Shown here in pieces: positions 1 to 12,020 of a stretch of DNA of 64,000 bases. The stretch is taken from positions 1 through 64,000 of the forward strand of contig NZ_QGGQ01000015.1 of NCBI RefSeq assembly GCF_003148665.1, written 5' to 3'. The position numbers and the translations under genes are program-made. Under the pieces are notes generated by a model. That model had not been told where the DNA came from, did not search any database, and saw nothing but the letters and a program-made list of their open reading frames with translations. The stretch is from Maribacter polysiphoniae. GTDB taxonomy: Bacteria > Bacteroidota > Bacteroidia > Flavobacteriales > Flavobacteriaceae. The first letter of the stretch is position 1, and every line of letters starts with the position of its first letter.

Positions 1-923
1 CCATCCGTGGTCTGGGCCTCAACATTGTCAGGGATGCCGTCATTATCCGAATCGATGTCCAAATGGTTCGGATATCCATCACCATCACTGTCCAGTGGAT
101 CGGTCAAAGGATCGTTGTCACCATCAAGGTTGGGGTCTTCCACACTGTCCAAAATACCATCGTTGTCATCATCAAGGTCCGTCATATCAGGTACCCCGTC
201 ACCATCGGTGTCGGTACACATGTAGGGTGTTATATACAAAGCAATCAAACTAGAATAAGCTGAAGTCGTATAAAATTCAATATCCGTAACCGGGGATTGA
301 GATTCCCAATCAACACTTATACTAGGATGATTACTTGTAGAAGTTGTATTCTTTACATAATAATTATTCTCTTCTACAGCTGGTATTAAGCCTGAACTTA
401 AAGACCCTATAAATTGATATTCAACGTTGTCCAATGCTACAATGCCATCTTGAGCATCCACAGCTATTCCTGAAGAATGATGGGCCTTTACGATTACAGG
501 TACCGTTCCTTTAATTTTGAAATTAATTGGAAAATCAACTATTGTTCTAAAAAATCCACTTGCATCTGTACTCGCTCCTTCTACACTAACTATAACACTA
601 CCTATTGGGAGTCCCCATTTGCTACTTAAATCTATATCAGTGGCCGACAGGCTACCATCATTAACATTATTCTGAAAACCAAAATCACTGGCCGTGATTA
701 TTTTTGAAGTCATGGGGGTACAACATGCAGTAACCTCGACATCCCCATCTGTACCTATTTCGGTCGCAACCAATCCCTTAATACCGGAATCAATTATGTT
801 CTTTCCTGAACTAGAAGCAATATTGTTAAAGGAAGTTATCCAAAAACACAGGAAAAGTATTAAAACAAGGTTAATACCTCTCAAGACCTTTCCTTTCAAG
901 TGTACAAAAGTAAAATTTTCCAT
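1..923 (-). CDS. Secreted protein with thrombospondin type 3 repeats (partial, C-terminus beyond left edge)
   Basis: An open frame reads from ATG at 923 to the window edge with no stop, about 307 codons visible. Residues about 17-32 ([14 protein letters not shown] core) form a signal-peptide-like hydrophobic segment. About 200 residues follow in which I recognise no domain. From residue about 234 the protein becomes Asp-rich, with repeated DxDxDG units ([34 protein letters not shown]) typical of calcium-binding thrombospondin type 3 repeats. In Flavobacteriia such repeats often stiffen large secreted or cell-surface proteins, and a C-terminal sorting domain may lie outside the window. A stop codon lies five codons upstream of the ATG. 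A TTG at 899 would give a more typical signal peptide ([11 protein letters not shown]), so the start is uncertain. Function unknown. Confidence 0.85.
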   Translation of the reverse strand, partial: MENFTFVHLKGKVLRGINLVLILFLCFWITSFNNIASSSGKNIIDSGIKGLVATEIGTDGDVEVTACCTPMTSKIITASDFGFQNNVNDGSLSATDIDLSSKWGLPIGSVIVSVEGASTDASGFFRTIVDFPINFKIKGTVPVIVKAHHSSGIAVDAQDGIVALDNVEYQFIGSLSSGLIPAVEENNYYVKNTTSTSNHPSISVDWESQSPVTDIEFYTTSAYSSLIALYITPYMCTDTDGDGVPDMTDLDDDNDGILDSVEDPNLDGDNDPLTDPLDSDGDGYPNHLDIDSDNDGIPDNVEAQTTD

Positions 924-1328
924 AAGTGTCAGTAATTATTTACTAATCACCATGGCTATAAGCAGTAATAAATATAAGAAGTGGGGCTTCTATATTTTAA
1001 CGCAAGATATATTTAAATTTTAGATGGACAAATAGAAAGGAAAACATTAATTTTAAATTTCTTTTAACAACGAAAATTATCGACCAAGTGCAAACCCAAG
1101 GGAAATGGACTACCTGTTTATCGATGATTACCAACATTTTATAATTTAATTGGTTTTAGACGCAAAAGTACCTTTTTGAATAAGAATCCCTGTAAAAACC
1201 ATTTAATCCCACTCTATTATCACCCAATAAAATTGACATGGAAACCGTCACTCCTTTTTGAAATGGAAAATTAAATTGTAAAGGAGCATAATCCTATATT
1301 TTACTTTATTTTTGCCGAAAATAATAGT
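924..1328. other. Intergenic region between divergent genes
   Basis: About 400 bases separate the minus-strand secreted protein from plus-strand prfC. I see no convincing gene, RNA or repeat. Two -7-like elements of the Bacteroidota type (TAnnTTTG) are present: TACTTTTG on the minus strand at 1163-1170, facing the secreted protein, and TATTTTTG on the plus strand at 1307-1314, facing prfC. Neither has a TTG at the expected 19-20 base spacing, so both are weak calls. Confidence 0.5.
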
Positions 1329-2918
1329 ATGGGCTTTAAGAGTGAGATAGCGCGGAGACGTACCTTCGGAATTATATCGCATCCGGATGCAGGGAAAACC
1401 ACCCTGACGGAGAAATTGTTGCTTTTCGGAGGAGCCATACAAGAGGCAGGTGCCGTAAAAAACAACAAAATAAAAAAAACGGCCACTAGTGACTTCATGG
1501 AGATTGAACGGCAAAGGGGTATATCGGTAGCCACGTCTGTTTTAGCCTTTTTATACAAGGATAAGAAAATAAACATACTCGATACCCCTGGACACAAGGA
1601 TTTCGCTGAAGATACTTTTAGGACATTAACCGCGGTGGACAGTGTCATCGTGGTTGTTGATGTTGCAAAAGGTGTTGAGGAACAGACCATAAAACTCGTG
1701 GAGGTATGTAGAATGCGGAATATCCCCATGATTGTATTTATCAACAAGTTGGACCGGGAAGGTAAGGATGCTTTTGACCTACTGGATGATTTGGAACAAA
1801 AATTAGGGCTTTCGGTCACCCCTTTGAGTTTCCCTATTGGCATGGGCTATGACTTTAAGGGCATTTATAATATTTATGAGAAGAACATCAATCTTTTCAG
1901 TGGTGACAGCAAAAAGAACATTGAGGATACTATTGCCTTCGATAATATTGACAATCCGGAATTGGAAACCATTATCGGTGAAAAAGCCGCCCAGGACTTA
2001 AGGGACAATCTTGAATTGGTCCATGGCGTGTATGCCCCGTTTAATGTAGACAGTTATTTAAGCGGTAAACAACAACCTGTATTTTTTGGTTCTGCCTTAA
2101 ACAATTTTGGTGTTCGTGAACTGCTTGACTGCTTTATAGAGATAGCACCGGCACCCCGTCCAAAAATGGCTGAGGAAAGATTGGTTAACCCCGATGAAAA
2201 AGAACTTACTGGCTTTGTTTTTAAGATTCATGCCAATATGGACCCCAAGCATCGAGACCGTTTAGCCTTTATAAAAGTCGTTTCGGGAACTTTCGAAAGA
2301 AACAAACCCTATTTACATGTGAGACAAGGCAAGAATCTCAAGTTCTCAAGTCCTAACGCCTTCTTTGCTGAAAAAAAGGAAATCGTCGACACATCCTACC
2401 CTGGGGATATTGTAGGGTTGCATGATACCGGTAATTTTAAGATCGGTGACACCCTAACTGAAGGGGAATCACTCCATTACAAGGGAATCCCAAGCTTTTC
2501 CCCTGAACATTTTCGCTACATCAACAATGCCGACCCCATGAAATCGAAGCAATTGGGCAAAGGTATTGACCAACTTATGGACGAAGGTGTTGCCCAATTG
2601 TTTACTTTGGAATTGAACGGACGAAAAGTCATTGGTACCGTCGGGGCCCTTCAATTCGAGGTGATCCAATATCGCCTCGAGCATGAGTATGGTGCCAAAT
2701 GCAGTTATGAAAACTTCCCGGTATACAAGGCGTGTTGGGTAGACCCACAAGATGGGAAAAACGATGAATTCAAGGAATTTAAAAGGGTGAAACAAAAATT
2801 TTTGGCGAAAGATAAGCAAGGTCAAATGGTCTTCTTGGCCGATTCCCAATTTTCCTTACAAATGACCCAACAAAAATATCCTTCGGTGAAGTTGCATTTC
2901 ACTTCCGAGTTCAAATAA
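1329..2918 (+). CDS. prfC: Peptide chain release factor 3 (RF3)
   Basis: GTPase that removes RF1/RF2 from the ribosome after termination. The 529-residue length is normal for RF3. The GTPase motifs are intact: P-loop HPDAGKTTLTE at residues 18-28, the switch region around IERQRGISV, G3 DTPGHKDF and G4 NKLDREG. The first motif reads HPDAGKTT, characteristic of RF3, rather than the HVDHGKTT of EF-Tu and EF-G. The gene stands alone on the plus strand, convergent with the DUF3467-rpoC block, and ends at a strong hairpin terminator. The ATG lies 15 bases after a possible -7 element at 1307-1314, so the 5' leader would be very short. Confidence 0.97.
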   Translation: MGFKSEIARRRTFGIISHPDAGKTTLTEKLLLFGGAIQEAGAVKNNKIKKTATSDFMEIERQRGISVATSVLAFLYKDKKINILDTPGHKDFAEDTFRTLTAVDSVIVVVDVAKGVEEQTIKLVEVCRMRNIPMIVFINKLDREGKDAFDLLDDLEQKLGLSVTPLSFPIGMGYDFKGIYNIYEKNINLFSGDSKKNIEDTIAFDNIDNPELETIIGEKAAQDLRDNLELVHGVYAPFNVDSYLSGKQQPVFFGSALNNFGVRELLDCFIEIAPAPRPKMAEERLVNPDEKELTGFVFKIHANMDPKHRDRLAFIKVVSGTFERNKPYLHVRQGKNLKFSSPNAFFAEKKEIVDTSYPGDIVGLHDTGNFKIGDTLTEGESLHYKGIPSFSPEHFRYINNADPMKSKQLGKGIDQLMDEGVAQLFTLELNGRKVIGTVGALQFEVIQYRLEHEYGAKCSYENFPVYKACWVDPQDGKNDEFKEFKRVKQKFLAKDKQGQMVFLADSQFSLQMTQQKYPSVKLHFTSEFK

Positions 2919-2940
2919 GAAAACAAAATCCACAAAATAA

Positions 2941-2971
2941 AAAAACCCATGATTTTATCATGGGTTTTTTT
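2941..2971. terminator. Bidirectional intrinsic terminator between prfC and the DUF3467 gene
   Basis: A 9-bp perfect stem (ACCCATGAT / ATCATGGGT) with a TTT loop is flanked by an A-run on the left and a T-run on the right. It can therefore end transcription of prfC on the plus strand and of the rpoBC transcript on the minus strand. It lies exactly between the two convergent stop codons. Confidence 0.9.
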
Positions 2972-2975
2972 GTTA

Positions 2976-3287
2976 TTAAGCTTCTCCCGAAGGCCCAAAA
3001 TTAATGGGAATGGGAGGTTGTTCATAATCCTTTATGGTACCATGGGCCTTTTCGAAACGATTAACATTTTCACTCAATGCCTTTAAAAATTTCTTGGCAT
3101 GCTGTGGTGTTAAAACAATCCTACTTTTTACTTTCGCCTTTGGGGCCCCTGGCATCAAACTGATAAAATCTACTACAAATTCAGAAACCGAATGATTAAT
3201 GATGGCTAAATTCGAATATATTCCTTCAGCCGTTTTTTCATCGAGTTCGATGTTTATCTGTTTTTGTTTAGGGTCATTACCACTCAT
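2976..3287 (-). CDS. DUF3467 family protein
   Basis: Small soluble protein of 103 residues resembling the DUF3467 family: a short beta-rich domain (INIELDEKTAEGIYSNL, VVDFISLMPG, SRIVLTPQHAKKFL) with no known biochemical function. It starts 9 bases after the rpoC stop and lies ahead of the bidirectional terminator, so it is the last gene of the rpoBC transcript. Linkage to rpoC is common in Flavobacteriia and suggests co-expression with RNA polymerase, but I cannot infer a direct role. No signal peptide or membrane segment. Confidence 0.88.
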   Translation of the reverse strand: MSGNDPKQKQINIELDEKTAEGIYSNLAIINHSVSEFVVDFISLMPGAPKAKVKSRIVLTPQHAKKFLKALSENVNRFEKAHGTIKDYEQPPIPINFGPSGEA

Positions 3288-3296
3288 AGGTATCGA

Positions 3297-6200
3297 TTAA
3301 AATTTCAATGCTTCCTTACGGGCCATAATCTCATCATATTCCTCCTTGGAACCAACAATGATGTTCTCATAATCACGCATTCCAGTACCTGCAGGTATTT
3401 TATGACCTACAATTACATTCTCTTTCAATCCTTCAAGGGTATCGACCTTACCACTAACAGCGGCTTCGTTCAATACTTTTGTTGTCTCTTGGAATGAAGC
3501 TGCGGAGATAAACGATTTTGTCTGCAATGAAGCCCTAGTGATTCCCTGTAAGATTGGTGTTGCAGTGGCTGCTACAGCATCCCTAGCTTCAACCAAACTC
3601 TTATCAGCTCTTTTTAGTACTGAATTTTCATCCCTTAGCTCACGTGCCGAAATAATTTGACCCGCCCTAAGATTTTCCGATTCACCAGCTTCAACCACAA
3701 CTTTCTTACCGAATATCTCATCGTTTTCTGTAATAAAGTCTGACTTATGTACCAATTGATTTTCCAAGAAAATGGTATCCCCTGGATCTTGGATACGTAC
3801 TTTTCGCATCATCTGACGTACAACAACCTCAAAGTGCTTATCGTTGATTTTCACACCCTGTAATCGATATACTTCCTGAACTTCATTAACCAAATATTGT
3901 TGAACGGCTGAAGGACCTTTTATCGCTAAAATATCCTCTGGGGTAATAGACCCATCGGAAAGCGGCATACCAGCACGTACATAATCATTTTCCTGAACCA
4001 ATATTTGATTGGACAATTTGACCAAGTATTTCTTGACCTCACCCAATTTGGATTCAATGATGATCTCCCTGTTACCTCGTTTGATCTTACCAAAGGAAAC
4101 TACACCATCTATCTCGGAAACTACCGCAGGATTTGATGGGTTACGTGCTTCGAACAATTCTGTTACCCTTGGAAGACCACCTGTAATATCCCCTGCTTTT
4201 GCAGATTTACGTGGAATTTTCACCAAAATCTTACCTTCCTTGATCTTATCGCCATCATCAACCATTATGTGAGATCCAACAGGCAAGTTATATGAACGTA
4301 AAACTTCATTCTTACTGTTCATGATCAACAAGGTAGGAATAAGTTTCTTGTTCCTAGATTCAGAAATAACTTTCTCTTGGAAACCAGTCTGTTCATCAAT
4401 CTCTACCTGATAGGTAACACCTTGCTCAATATTTTCATAGGCAATTTTACCTGGGAATTCAGATACGATAACACCATTATAGGGATCCCACTGACAAACA
4501 ACATCACCGCTCTTGATTTTAGCACCGTTCTTTAAGAACAACTGCGAACCATAAGGAATATTATTCGTACTCAATGTAATACCTGTTTTGGCATCAACAA
4601 TCTTAATTTCCGAAGTTCTAGATATTACAATATCCGAATCATTACCTTCTGAATCTTCACCTTTTACGGTTCTTAAATCCTCAATTTCGGCAATACCATC
4701 GAATTTGGCTGTCAATTTATTATCCTCGGAGATGTTACCCGCAATACCCCCAACGTGGAAGGTTCGAAGGGTCAACTGTGTACCTGGTTCACCGATAGAT
4801 TGTGCGGCAACCACACCAACAGCCTCTCCTCTTTGAACCATTTTGTTGGTAGATAGGTTTCTACCATAACATTTGGCACAAATACCTTTCTCAGCTTCAC
4901 AGGTTAAGGCAGAACGCACCTCAATCTTTTCAATTGGGGATGCTTCGACTTTCTTAACATCCTCTTCCATGATTTGCTGACCTGCTTTTAAAACAATCTC
5001 ATCAGTCAATGGATTACGGACATCGTGAAGGGAAACCCTACCGAGTATCCTTTCTCCCAAGGTCTCTACAATCTCCTCATTTTTCTTCAATGGCTCAACG
5101 GTAATACCTCTCAATGTTCCACAATCTTCCGTGTTAATGATAACATCCTGGGAAACATCAACCAAACGACGTGTTAGGTAACCTGCATCTGCCGTTTTCA
5201 AAGCGGTATCCGCAAGTCCCTTACGGGCACCGTGGGTAGAGATAAAGTATTCCAAAATCGATAACCCTTCCTTAAAGTTGGAAAGAATCGGGTTTTCAAT
5301 AATCTCACCACCACCTGCTGTGGACTTTTTAGGTTTGGCCATCAAACCACGCATACCTGTCAACTGGCGAATTTGTTCTTTAGAACCCCTTGCACCTGAA
5401 TCAAGCATCATATACACAGAGTTAAACCCTTGTTGGTCTTCACGAATACGTTTCATGGCCAACTCGGTCAACATTGCATTGGTAGATGTCCAAACATCAA
5501 TAACTTGGTTATAACGTTCGTTATTTGTGATAAGTCCCATGTTATAGTTGGCCATAATGCCATCTACCTGTACGTTGGCCTCACCGATCATCGTATGTTT
5601 TTCAGGTGGGATGATAATATCACCCAAACTGAAGGATAGTCCACCTTTAAAGGCAAACTCGTATCCCATTGTCTTGATCTTATCCAAGAAATCTGCCGTT
5701 GTAGGAACATCGGTTACGGCAAGAATACCACCGATAATGTCTCGCAACGATTTTTTATTCAATACTTCATTGATATAACCAGCTTGCTCAGGAACCTCCA
5801 TATTGAACAATACCCTACCAACGGTTGTCGGTATGATCTGATATACCAGTTCACCTTCTTCATTAAAATCCTTAGCCCTTACCTTAATTCCAGCATTAAG
5901 ATTCACCATTCCTTCATTGAAGGCGATTTCAACCTCTTCTGCAGAATAGAAAGTCAACCCTTCACCTTTAATAGGTACTTCTGGTGTGGACTTCCTTTCT
6001 TTGGTCATATAATAAAGACCCAAGACCATATCCTGTGAAGGTACCGTAATAGGTGATCCGTTTGCTGGGTTCAAGATGTTATGGGAAGCCAACATCAACA
6101 ATTGGCATTCCAGAATTGCTTCTGGGCCCAATGGTAAATGGACTGCCATTTGATCCCCATCAAAATCCGCATTAAACGCCGTACATACCAGTGGATGCAA

Positions 6201-7595
6201 ACGTATGGCCTTACCTTCTATAAGTTTTGGCTGGAACGCTTGTATACCCAATCTGTGCAATGTAGGGGCCCTGTTCAACATAACAGGGTGTCCTTTCAAT
6301 ACGTTTTCAAGAATATCCCAAACAACGGGTTCTTTTTTATCTATTATTTTTTTAGCTGATTTAACGGTTTTTACTATACCCCTTTCAATCAACTTTCGAA
6401 TTACGAATGGTTTGTACAGTTCGGCAGCCATATCTTTTGGAAGACCGCATTCGAACAATCGCATTTCAGGACCTACAACGATAACAGAACGTGCCGAATA
6501 ATCAACACGCTTACCTAGTAAGTTCTGACGAAAACGACCTTGCTTTCCTTTCAATGAATCGGAAAGGGATTTCAAAGGTCTATTCGATTCCGTTTTAACT
6601 GCAGATGCTTTTCTGGTATTATCAAAAAGTGAATCAACAGCTTCTTGAAGCATACGTTTCTCATTTCTAAGAATCACTTCCGGTGCTTTGATCTCGACCA
6701 ATCGCTTCAATCGATTGTTTCTTATGATTACCCTTCTATATAGATCATTCAAATCGGAAGTCGCAAAACGACCACCATCCAAAGGTACCAAAGGACGTAA
6801 TTCCGGTGGAATAACCGGAATAACCTTCATGATCATCCATTCAGGTCTATTTTCCCTATTCTCTTGGGATTCCCTTAAGGCCTCAACCACTTGAAGTCGT
6901 TTTAGGGCTTCGGTCTTACGTTGTTTGGAAGTCTCTGTATTGGCTTTATGTCTTAATTCATATGACAATTCCTTAAGATCGATACGTGCCAATAGATCAA
7001 TAAGGCATTCTGCACCCATCTTAGCTATGAACTTGTTGGGGTCGCTATCTTCCAAGTATTGGTTTTCCTGTGGGATAGTCTCAAGAATATTCAAATATTC
7101 CTCTTCCGTAAGGAAATCCATCTTATTGACCTCCTCACCCTCAGGGCCTTTTGCAATACCGGGCTGTATTACTACATAACGTTCGTAGTAAATGATCATA
7201 TCCAATTTCTTGGAAGGTAACCCTAAAAGGTAACCGATTTTATTCGGTAACGAACGGAAGTACCAAATATGGGCAACAGGTACAACTAAATTGATATGTC
7301 CTACCCTATCCCTTCGAACCTTCTTCTCGGTAACCTCTACACCACAGCGATCACAAACGATACCACGGTAACGAATCCTCTTGTATTTACCACAAGCACA
7401 TTCATAATCCTTCACAGGGCCGAAAATACGCTCACAGAAAAGACCGTCACGCTCTGGTTTGTGCGTTCTGTAGTTTATGGTTTCAGGCTTTAAAACTTCA
7501 CCCCTTGACTCTGCCAAAATAGCTTCTGGAGATGCCAAACCGATTGAAATCTTATTAAACCTTTTAATTGGGTTATTATCTTTTATTCTAGCCAT
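3297..7595 (-). CDS. rpoC: DNA-directed RNA polymerase subunit beta'
   Basis: Catalytic beta' subunit of RNA polymerase, 1432 residues, full length. The N-terminal zinc ribbon is present with C66, C68, C81 and C84 (CACGK...CDRCG). The magnesium-binding active-site loop NADFDGDQ lies at residues 475-482, with D477, D479 and D481 as metal ligands. The second zinc site is visible as [13 protein letters not shown] in the C-terminal third. The bridge-helix/trigger-loop region ([17 protein letters not shown]) is intact. It lies 56 bases downstream of rpoB with no terminator between, so it is co-transcribed. The start is ATG. Confidence 0.99.
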   Translation of the reverse strand: MARIKDNNPIKRFNKISIGLASPEAILAESRGEVLKPETINYRTHKPERDGLFCERIFGPVKDYECACGKYKRIRYRGIVCDRCGVEVTEKKVRRDRVGHINLVVPVAHIWYFRSLPNKIGYLLGLPSKKLDMIIYYERYVVIQPGIAKGPEGEEVNKMDFLTEEEYLNILETIPQENQYLEDSDPNKFIAKMGAECLIDLLARIDLKELSYELRHKANTETSKQRKTEALKRLQVVEALRESQENRENRPEWMIMKVIPVIPPELRPLVPLDGGRFATSDLNDLYRRVIIRNNRLKRLVEIKAPEVILRNEKRMLQEAVDSLFDNTRKASAVKTESNRPLKSLSDSLKGKQGRFRQNLLGKRVDYSARSVIVVGPEMRLFECGLPKDMAAELYKPFVIRKLIERGIVKTVKSAKKIIDKKEPVVWDILENVLKGHPVMLNRAPTLHRLGIQAFQPKLIEGKAIRLHPLVCTAFNADFDGDQMAVHLPLGPEAILECQLLMLASHNILNPANGSPITVPSQDMVLGLYYMTKERKSTPEVPIKGEGLTFYSAEEVEIAFNEGMVNLNAGIKVRAKDFNEEGELVYQIIPTTVGRVLFNMEVPEQAGYINEVLNKKSLRDIIGGILAVTDVPTTADFLDKIKTMGYEFAFKGGLSFSLGDIIIPPEKHTMIGEANVQVDGIMANYNMGLITNNERYNQVIDVWTSTNAMLTELAMKRIREDQQGFNSVYMMLDSGARGSKEQIRQLTGMRGLMAKPKKSTAGGGEIIENPILSNFKEGLSILEYFISTHGARKGLADTALKTADAGYLTRRLVDVSQDVIINTEDCGTLRGITVEPLKKNEEIVETLGERILGRVSLHDVRNPLTDEIVLKAGQQIMEEDVKKVEASPIEKIEVRSALTCEAEKGICAKCYGRNLSTNKMVQRGEAVGVVAAQSIGEPGTQLTLRTFHVGGIAGNISEDNKLTAKFDGIAEIEDLRTVKGEDSEGNDSDIVISRTSEIKIVDAKTGITLSTNNIPYGSQLFLKNGAKIKSGDVVCQWDPYNGVIVSEFPGKIAYENIEQGVTYQVEIDEQTGFQEKVISESRNKKLIPTLLIMNSKNEVLRSYNLPVGSHIMVDDGDKIKEGKILVKIPRKSAKAGDITGGLPRVTELFEARNPSNPAVVSEIDGVVSFGKIKRGNREIIIESKLGEVKKYLVKLSNQILVQENDYVRAGMPLSDGSITPEDILAIKGPSAVQQYLVNEVQEVYRLQGVKINDKHFEVVVRQMMRKVRIQDPGDTIFLENQLVHKSDFITENDEIFGKKVVVEAGESENLRAGQIISARELRDENSVLKRADKSLVEARDAVAATATPILQGITRASLQTKSFISAASFQETTKVLNEAAVSGKVDTLEGLKENVIVGHKIPAGTGMRDYENIIVGSKEEYDEIMARKEALKF

Positions 7596-7651
7596 AATAA
7601 ATGGTGATACTAATTAAATGTGTTCTAAAATCCTTTATAACATAGATTTAT

Positions 7652-10600
7652 CTATTCCTCCAATCTAATGTCCAAACCTAATCCCTTAAGTTCGTGCATT
7701 AACACGTTGAAAGATTCTGGTAAACCAGGTTCTGGCATAGTCTCTCCCTTAACGATAGACTCGTAGGTTTTGGCCCTACCAATGACATCATCGGACTTCA
7801 CTGTGAGTATTTCACGTAGTGTAGCTGATGCACCGTATGCTTCCAATGCCCAAACTTCCATCTCTCCAAATCGCTGACCACCAAATTGTGCTTTACCACC
7901 TAATGGTTGCTGGGTAATCAAGGAGTATGGTCCTATGGAACGTGCGTGCATCTTATCATCTACCATGTGACCCAATTTCAACATGTAGATTACCCCAACC
8001 GTAGCGGGCTGATCAAAACGTTGTCCTGTACCACCATCATATAAATACGTATGGCCAAATCTTGGTATTCCAGCCTCATCAGTATACGCATTGATCTCAT
8101 CCAAAGTTGCTCCATCAAAAATCGGTGTTGCATACTTTTTGCCTAATTTAAGTCCAGCCCAACCAAGAACCGTTTCATAAATCTGACCAATGTTCATACG
8201 GGAAGGTACCCCTAATGGATTCAATACGATATCAACTGGAGTACCATCTTCCAAGAAAGGCATGTCCTCGTGACGTACAATTCTTGAAACGATACCTTTG
8301 TTACCATGTCGACCGGCCATTTTATCACCTACTTTAAGCTTACGCTTTTTGGCGATATATACTTTGGCCAGTTTCATGATTCCGGCTGGTAGTTCATCAC
8401 CAACGGAAATCGTGAATTTATCCCTTCTCAGATTCCCTTGAAGGTCATTAAGTTTGATTTTATAGTTATGCAATAGATCGGCGACCAATTCATTGGTATC
8501 CTTATCCGTAGTCCAAGTCCCTGCTACCAAATGCGCAAAATCATCAACGGAGTTCAACATCTTCATGGTATATTTCTTGCCTTTTGGAAGAACTTCCTCT
8601 CCCAAATCGTTCAATACACCTTGTGATGTCTTACCATTGATCAATGTGAACAATTTCTCAACCAAAACATCCTTAAGCTGTTGGAATTTCACTTCGTATT
8701 CCAGTTCCAAGTTTGAAATCGCTTCCTTATCCTCAGAACGCTTACGCTTATCCTTAATAGATCTTGAGAACAATTTTTTATCGATAACAACACCTCGTAA
8801 TGAAGGGGAGGCTTTTAAGGAAGCATCCTTTACATCACCTGCCTTATCACCAAATATAGCGCGAAGTAATTTTTCTTCCGGAGTTGGATCGGACTCACCT
8901 TTTGGGGTAATCTTACCAATAAGGATATCTCCAGGCTTTACTTCAGCCCCAATACGGATCATACCGTTTTCATCAAGGTCTTTTGTGGCCTCTTCAGAAA
9001 CATTGGGAATATCATGTGTTAATTCTTCCGCTCCCAATTTGGTGTCACGGACTTCCAATGAATATTCATCAACATGGATGGATGTAAAAATATCCTCACG
9101 AACAACTTTTTCGGAAATCACGATCGCATCCTCAAAGTTATATCCTTTCCAAGGCATAAAGGCAACAGTAAGGTTTCTACCCAATGCCAATTCACCTTTT
9201 TCAGTAGCATAACCTTCACAAAGTACTTGTCCTTTTTTGACCCTATCCCCCCTTTTGACGATAGGTTTAAGGTTGATACTCGTACCTTGGTTGGTTTTTC
9301 TAAACTTAACCAAGTTGTACGTTTTATCATCATCATCAAAACTGATCAACCTTTCACTTTCGGTTCTATCATATTTGATCGTTATTTTTTGGGCGTCGAC
9401 ATACTCAATAACACCATCACCTTCGGCATTGATCAATACCCTTGAATCGGAAGCCACCTGTCTTTCAAGACCGGTACCTACAATCGGGGATTGAGGTTTC
9501 AATAACGGTACAGCCTGACGCATCATGTTTGATCCCATCAATGCCCTGTTCGCATCATCATGTTCCAAGAAAGGAATCAAGGAAGCTGAAATAGAGGCTA
9601 TTTGATTAGGGGCAACATCGGTGTAGTTGATCTCTTTTGGATCAACTACTGGGAAATCACCTTCTTCCCTTGCAATTACCTTATCGGTATCAATCTGACC
9701 ATCTTCTTTCAAAGGAATGTTCGCCTGGGCAATTTTCATTCCTTCTTCCTCCTCAGCACTTAAATATAAGTATTCATTGGTATTGACCTTGGCATCATTT
9801 ACTTTACGGTAAGGTGTCTCCAAGAATCCCATAGGATTCACTTTGGCAAAAACCGCAAGTGAAGATATCAAACCAATATTCGGACCTTCAGGGGTTTCAA
9901 TAGGACATAACCTACCATAGTGTGTATAATGGACATCACGTACCTCAAAACCAGCACGCTCCCTAGAAAGACCACCTGGCCCTAGGGCCGACAATCTACG
10001 TTTGTGCGTAATCTCTGCCAACGGATTCGTTTGATCCATAAACTGGGACAACTGGTTCGTACCAAAGAAGGAATTAATCACAGAAGACAACGTCTTTGCA
10101 TTAATCAAATCTATTGGGGTAAACACCTCGTTATCACGAACGTTCATACGTTCACGAATAGTTCTGGCCATACGGGCAAGACCTACACCAAATTGCGAAG
10201 ACAATTGTTCACCCACAGTACGTACACGACGGTTGGAAAGGTGATCAATATCATCGATCTCTGCTTTAGAGTTGATCAACTCGATCAAATACTTGATAAT
10301 TGTAATGATATCTTCCTTGGTCAAGACCTGCTTGTCCATTCCAATATCCAATTGTAATTTTTTGTTCATTCGGTAACGACCAACCTCTCCTAGGTTGTAC
10401 CGTTGATCTGAGAAGAACAGTTTGTCAATGATACCACGAGCTGTTTCCTCATCGGGCGGTTCAGCATTACGTAATTGACGGTATATATGTTCTACAGCCT
10501 CTTTTTCAGAGTTTGTAGGATCTTTTTGTAATGTATTATGGATTATGGCATAATCGGACTGTGCATTATTCTCTTTATGCAAAAGAATGGTCTTCACATC

Positions 10601-11461
10601 CGCTTCCAAAATTTCTTCGATATGGTCTTTTTCCAAGACGGTATCACGATCTAGTATGATTTCGTTTCTTTCGATAGATACCACTTCACCAGTATCCTCG
10701 TCTACGAAATCCTCATGCCATGTGTTCAAAACCCTTGCAGCCAATTTACGCCCCAAGACCTTTTTCAATCCTGCCTTTGAAACTTTCACCTCTTCCGAAA
10801 GGTCGAATATCTCAAGAATATCCTTATCACTTTCGAACCCTATGGCTCTGAACAAAGTAGTTACAGGTAATTTTTTCTTTCTATCGATATAGGCGTACAT
10901 AACACCATTGATATCGGTAGCAAATTCTATCCAGGACCCTTTAAATGGAATAACCCTTGCCGAGTACAATTTAGTACCATTGGCATGGAATGATTGTCCA
11001 AAGAATACACCTGGCGAACGGTGTAATTGCGATACAACAACACGTTCTGCCCCGTTGATAACAAAAGTACCACTTGGCGTCATATAAGGAATCGTACCCA
11101 AGTACACATCCTGTACGATGGTCTCAAAATCCTCATGTTCGGGATCAGTACAATATAATTTCAATCTAGCTTTTAAAGGCACACTATGGGTAAGACCACG
11201 CTCGATACATTCTTGGATGGAATATCGCGGTGGATCTATGAAATAATCAAGAAATTCCAACACAAACTGGTTACGTGTGTCTGTTATTGGAAAGTTTTCC
11301 ATGAAGGTATTATACAATCCTTCATTGCCCCTTTCGTCAGATTTTGTTTCAAGTTGAAAGAAATCTTGAAATGATTTAATCTGAATGTCCAAGAAATCCG
11401 GATATGCCGGCGTGTTCTTAGCGGATGCAAAATTTATTCTCTCAGTCTGATTTGTGAACAT
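7652..11461 (-). CDS. rpoB: DNA-directed RNA polymerase subunit beta
   Basis: Beta subunit of RNA polymerase, 1269 residues. The rifampicin-binding region reads [16 protein letters not shown] then [14 protein letters not shown]. The residues equivalent to E. coli D516, H526 and S531 are unchanged, so no resistance substitution is visible there. The C-terminal segment [12 protein letters not shown] and the end [15 protein letters not shown] are typical. The gene is separated from rplL by a 130-base spacer holding a strong terminator hairpin and a second palindrome, so its expression probably depends on read-through from the ribosomal-protein genes or on a promoter in that spacer. Confidence 0.99.
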   Translation of the reverse strand: MFTNQTERINFASAKNTPAYPDFLDIQIKSFQDFFQLETKSDERGNEGLYNTFMENFPITDTRNQFVLEFLDYFIDPPRYSIQECIERGLTHSVPLKARLKLYCTDPEHEDFETIVQDVYLGTIPYMTPSGTFVINGAERVVVSQLHRSPGVFFGQSFHANGTKLYSARVIPFKGSWIEFATDINGVMYAYIDRKKKLPVTTLFRAIGFESDKDILEIFDLSEEVKVSKAGLKKVLGRKLAARVLNTWHEDFVDEDTGEVVSIERNEIILDRDTVLEKDHIEEILEADVKTILLHKENNAQSDYAIIHNTLQKDPTNSEKEAVEHIYRQLRNAEPPDEETARGIIDKLFFSDQRYNLGEVGRYRMNKKLQLDIGMDKQVLTKEDIITIIKYLIELINSKAEIDDIDHLSNRRVRTVGEQLSSQFGVGLARMARTIRERMNVRDNEVFTPIDLINAKTLSSVINSFFGTNQLSQFMDQTNPLAEITHKRRLSALGPGGLSRERAGFEVRDVHYTHYGRLCPIETPEGPNIGLISSLAVFAKVNPMGFLETPYRKVNDAKVNTNEYLYLSAEEEEGMKIAQANIPLKEDGQIDTDKVIAREEGDFPVVDPKEINYTDVAPNQIASISASLIPFLEHDDANRALMGSNMMRQAVPLLKPQSPIVGTGLERQVASDSRVLINAEGDGVIEYVDAQKITIKYDRTESERLISFDDDDKTYNLVKFRKTNQGTSINLKPIVKRGDRVKKGQVLCEGYATEKGELALGRNLTVAFMPWKGYNFEDAIVISEKVVREDIFTSIHVDEYSLEVRDTKLGAEELTHDIPNVSEEATKDLDENGMIRIGAEVKPGDILIGKITPKGESDPTPEEKLLRAIFGDKAGDVKDASLKASPSLRGVVIDKKLFSRSIKDKRKRSEDKEAISNLELEYEVKFQQLKDVLVEKLFTLINGKTSQGVLNDLGEEVLPKGKKYTMKMLNSVDDFAHLVAGTWTTDKDTNELVADLLHNYKIKLNDLQGNLRRDKFTISVGDELPAGIMKLAKVYIAKKRKLKVGDKMAGRHGNKGIVSRIVRHEDMPFLEDGTPVDIVLNPLGVPSRMNIGQIYETVLGWAGLKLGKKYATPIFDGATLDEINAYTDEAGIPRFGHTYLYDGGTGQRFDQPATVGVIYMLKLGHMVDDKMHARSIGPYSLITQQPLGGKAQFGGQRFGEMEVWALEAYGASATLREILTVKSDDVIGRAKTYESIVKGETMPEPGLPESFNVLMHELKGLGLDIRLEE

Positions 11462-11498
11462 CTATGGACAAAATTTTGATCATGAATACTAATGGGTC

Positions 11499-11516
11499 GT
11501 ATATGACTTCATATAC
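11499..11516. repeat. Perfect palindrome in the rplL-rpoB spacer
   Basis: GTATATGA-CT-TCATATAC is an 18-base perfect inverted repeat lying between the rplL terminator and the rpoB start. In the minus-strand transcript it would form a short AU-rich hairpin about 40 bases ahead of rpoB. It could be an RNA processing site or a protein-binding operator; nothing in the sequence decides between these. Confidence 0.6.
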
Positions 11517-11525
11517 TTAATGCAT

Positions 11526-11569
11526 AAAAAGGCTTAGGTCTGACCACAAACTGTGGTAAGACCTAAACC
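11526..11569 (-). terminator. Intrinsic terminator or attenuator between rplL and rpoB
   Basis: Read on the minus strand, GGTTTAGGTCT pairs with AGACCTAAGCC (one G-T pair). After one mismatch, an inner ACCACA/TGTGGT stem closes a 3-base loop, and TTTTT follows at once. This is a strong intrinsic terminator placed inside the rplKAJL-rpoBC unit, 22 bases after the rplL stop. E. coli has a partial terminator at the same place that lowers rpoBC expression relative to ribosomal proteins; the same role is inferred here. Confidence 0.85.
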
Positions 11570-11591
11570 CAAACTGTTATGGTAGTAGCGA

Positions 11592-11972
11592 CTATTTAAG
11601 CTCAACTTCTGCTCCTGCTTCTTCCAATGATTTTTTAATACCTTCAGCTTCGTCTTTAGATACACCTTCTTTAACTGCTTTTGGTGCGCTATCAACAATA
11701 TCCTTAGCATCTTTCAATCCTAAACCGGTCAATTCCTTAACCAATTTTACAACTGCCAATTTAGAGGCACCGGCTGCTTTCAAAATTACATCGAATTCTG
11801 TTTTTTCCTCAACAGCTTCACCACCTTCAGCAGCTCCACCACCTGCGGCAACAGCTACAGCAGCAGCTGCTGGCTCGATACCGTATTCTTCTTTTAATAT
11901 ATCAGCCAACTCATTAACCTCTTTTACGGTCAAGTTAACCAATTGTTCTGCGAAATCTTTCAAATCTGCCAT
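11592..11972 (-). CDS. rplL: 50S ribosomal protein L7/L12
   Basis: Stalk protein of the large subunit that recruits translation GTPases. At 126 residues it has the normal layout: an N-terminal dimerisation/L10-binding helix pair (residues 1-34), an Ala/Gly-rich flexible hinge ([17 protein letters not shown], about 35-52) and a C-terminal globular domain beginning [13 protein letters not shown] and containing the conserved [14 protein letters not shown] segment. It is the last ribosomal gene before the terminator at 11526-11569 and follows rplJ by 48 bases. Confidence 0.98.
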   Translation of the reverse strand: MADLKDFAEQLVNLTVKEVNELADILKEEYGIEPAAAAVAVAAGGGAAEGGEAVEEKTEFDVILKAAGASKLAVVKLVKELTGLGLKDAKDIVDSAPKAVKEGVSKDEAEGIKKSLEEAGAEVELK

Positions 11973-12020
11973 TTTTCTATCGTTTAATAAAATTTTAAAA
12001 TATAATTGTTTAAGTGCGTA

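Noticed and set aside
1-215. Short repeated sequence at the left edge as a DNA repeat array or CRISPR
   Set aside because: The similarity reflects protein-level Asp-rich thrombospondin type 3 repeats in the minus frame; units differ in spacing and sequence, with no fixed repeats and spacers.
1301-1843. 180-codon minus-strand frame opposite prfC
   Set aside because: Fully antisense to the GTPase domain of prfC, with no plausible domain or start context.
8493-9212. 239-codon open frame on the plus strand opposite rpoB
   Set aside because: It lies wholly within rpoB, its Ser/Leu-rich translation has no family character, and rpoB is certain. It is a codon-bias shadow.
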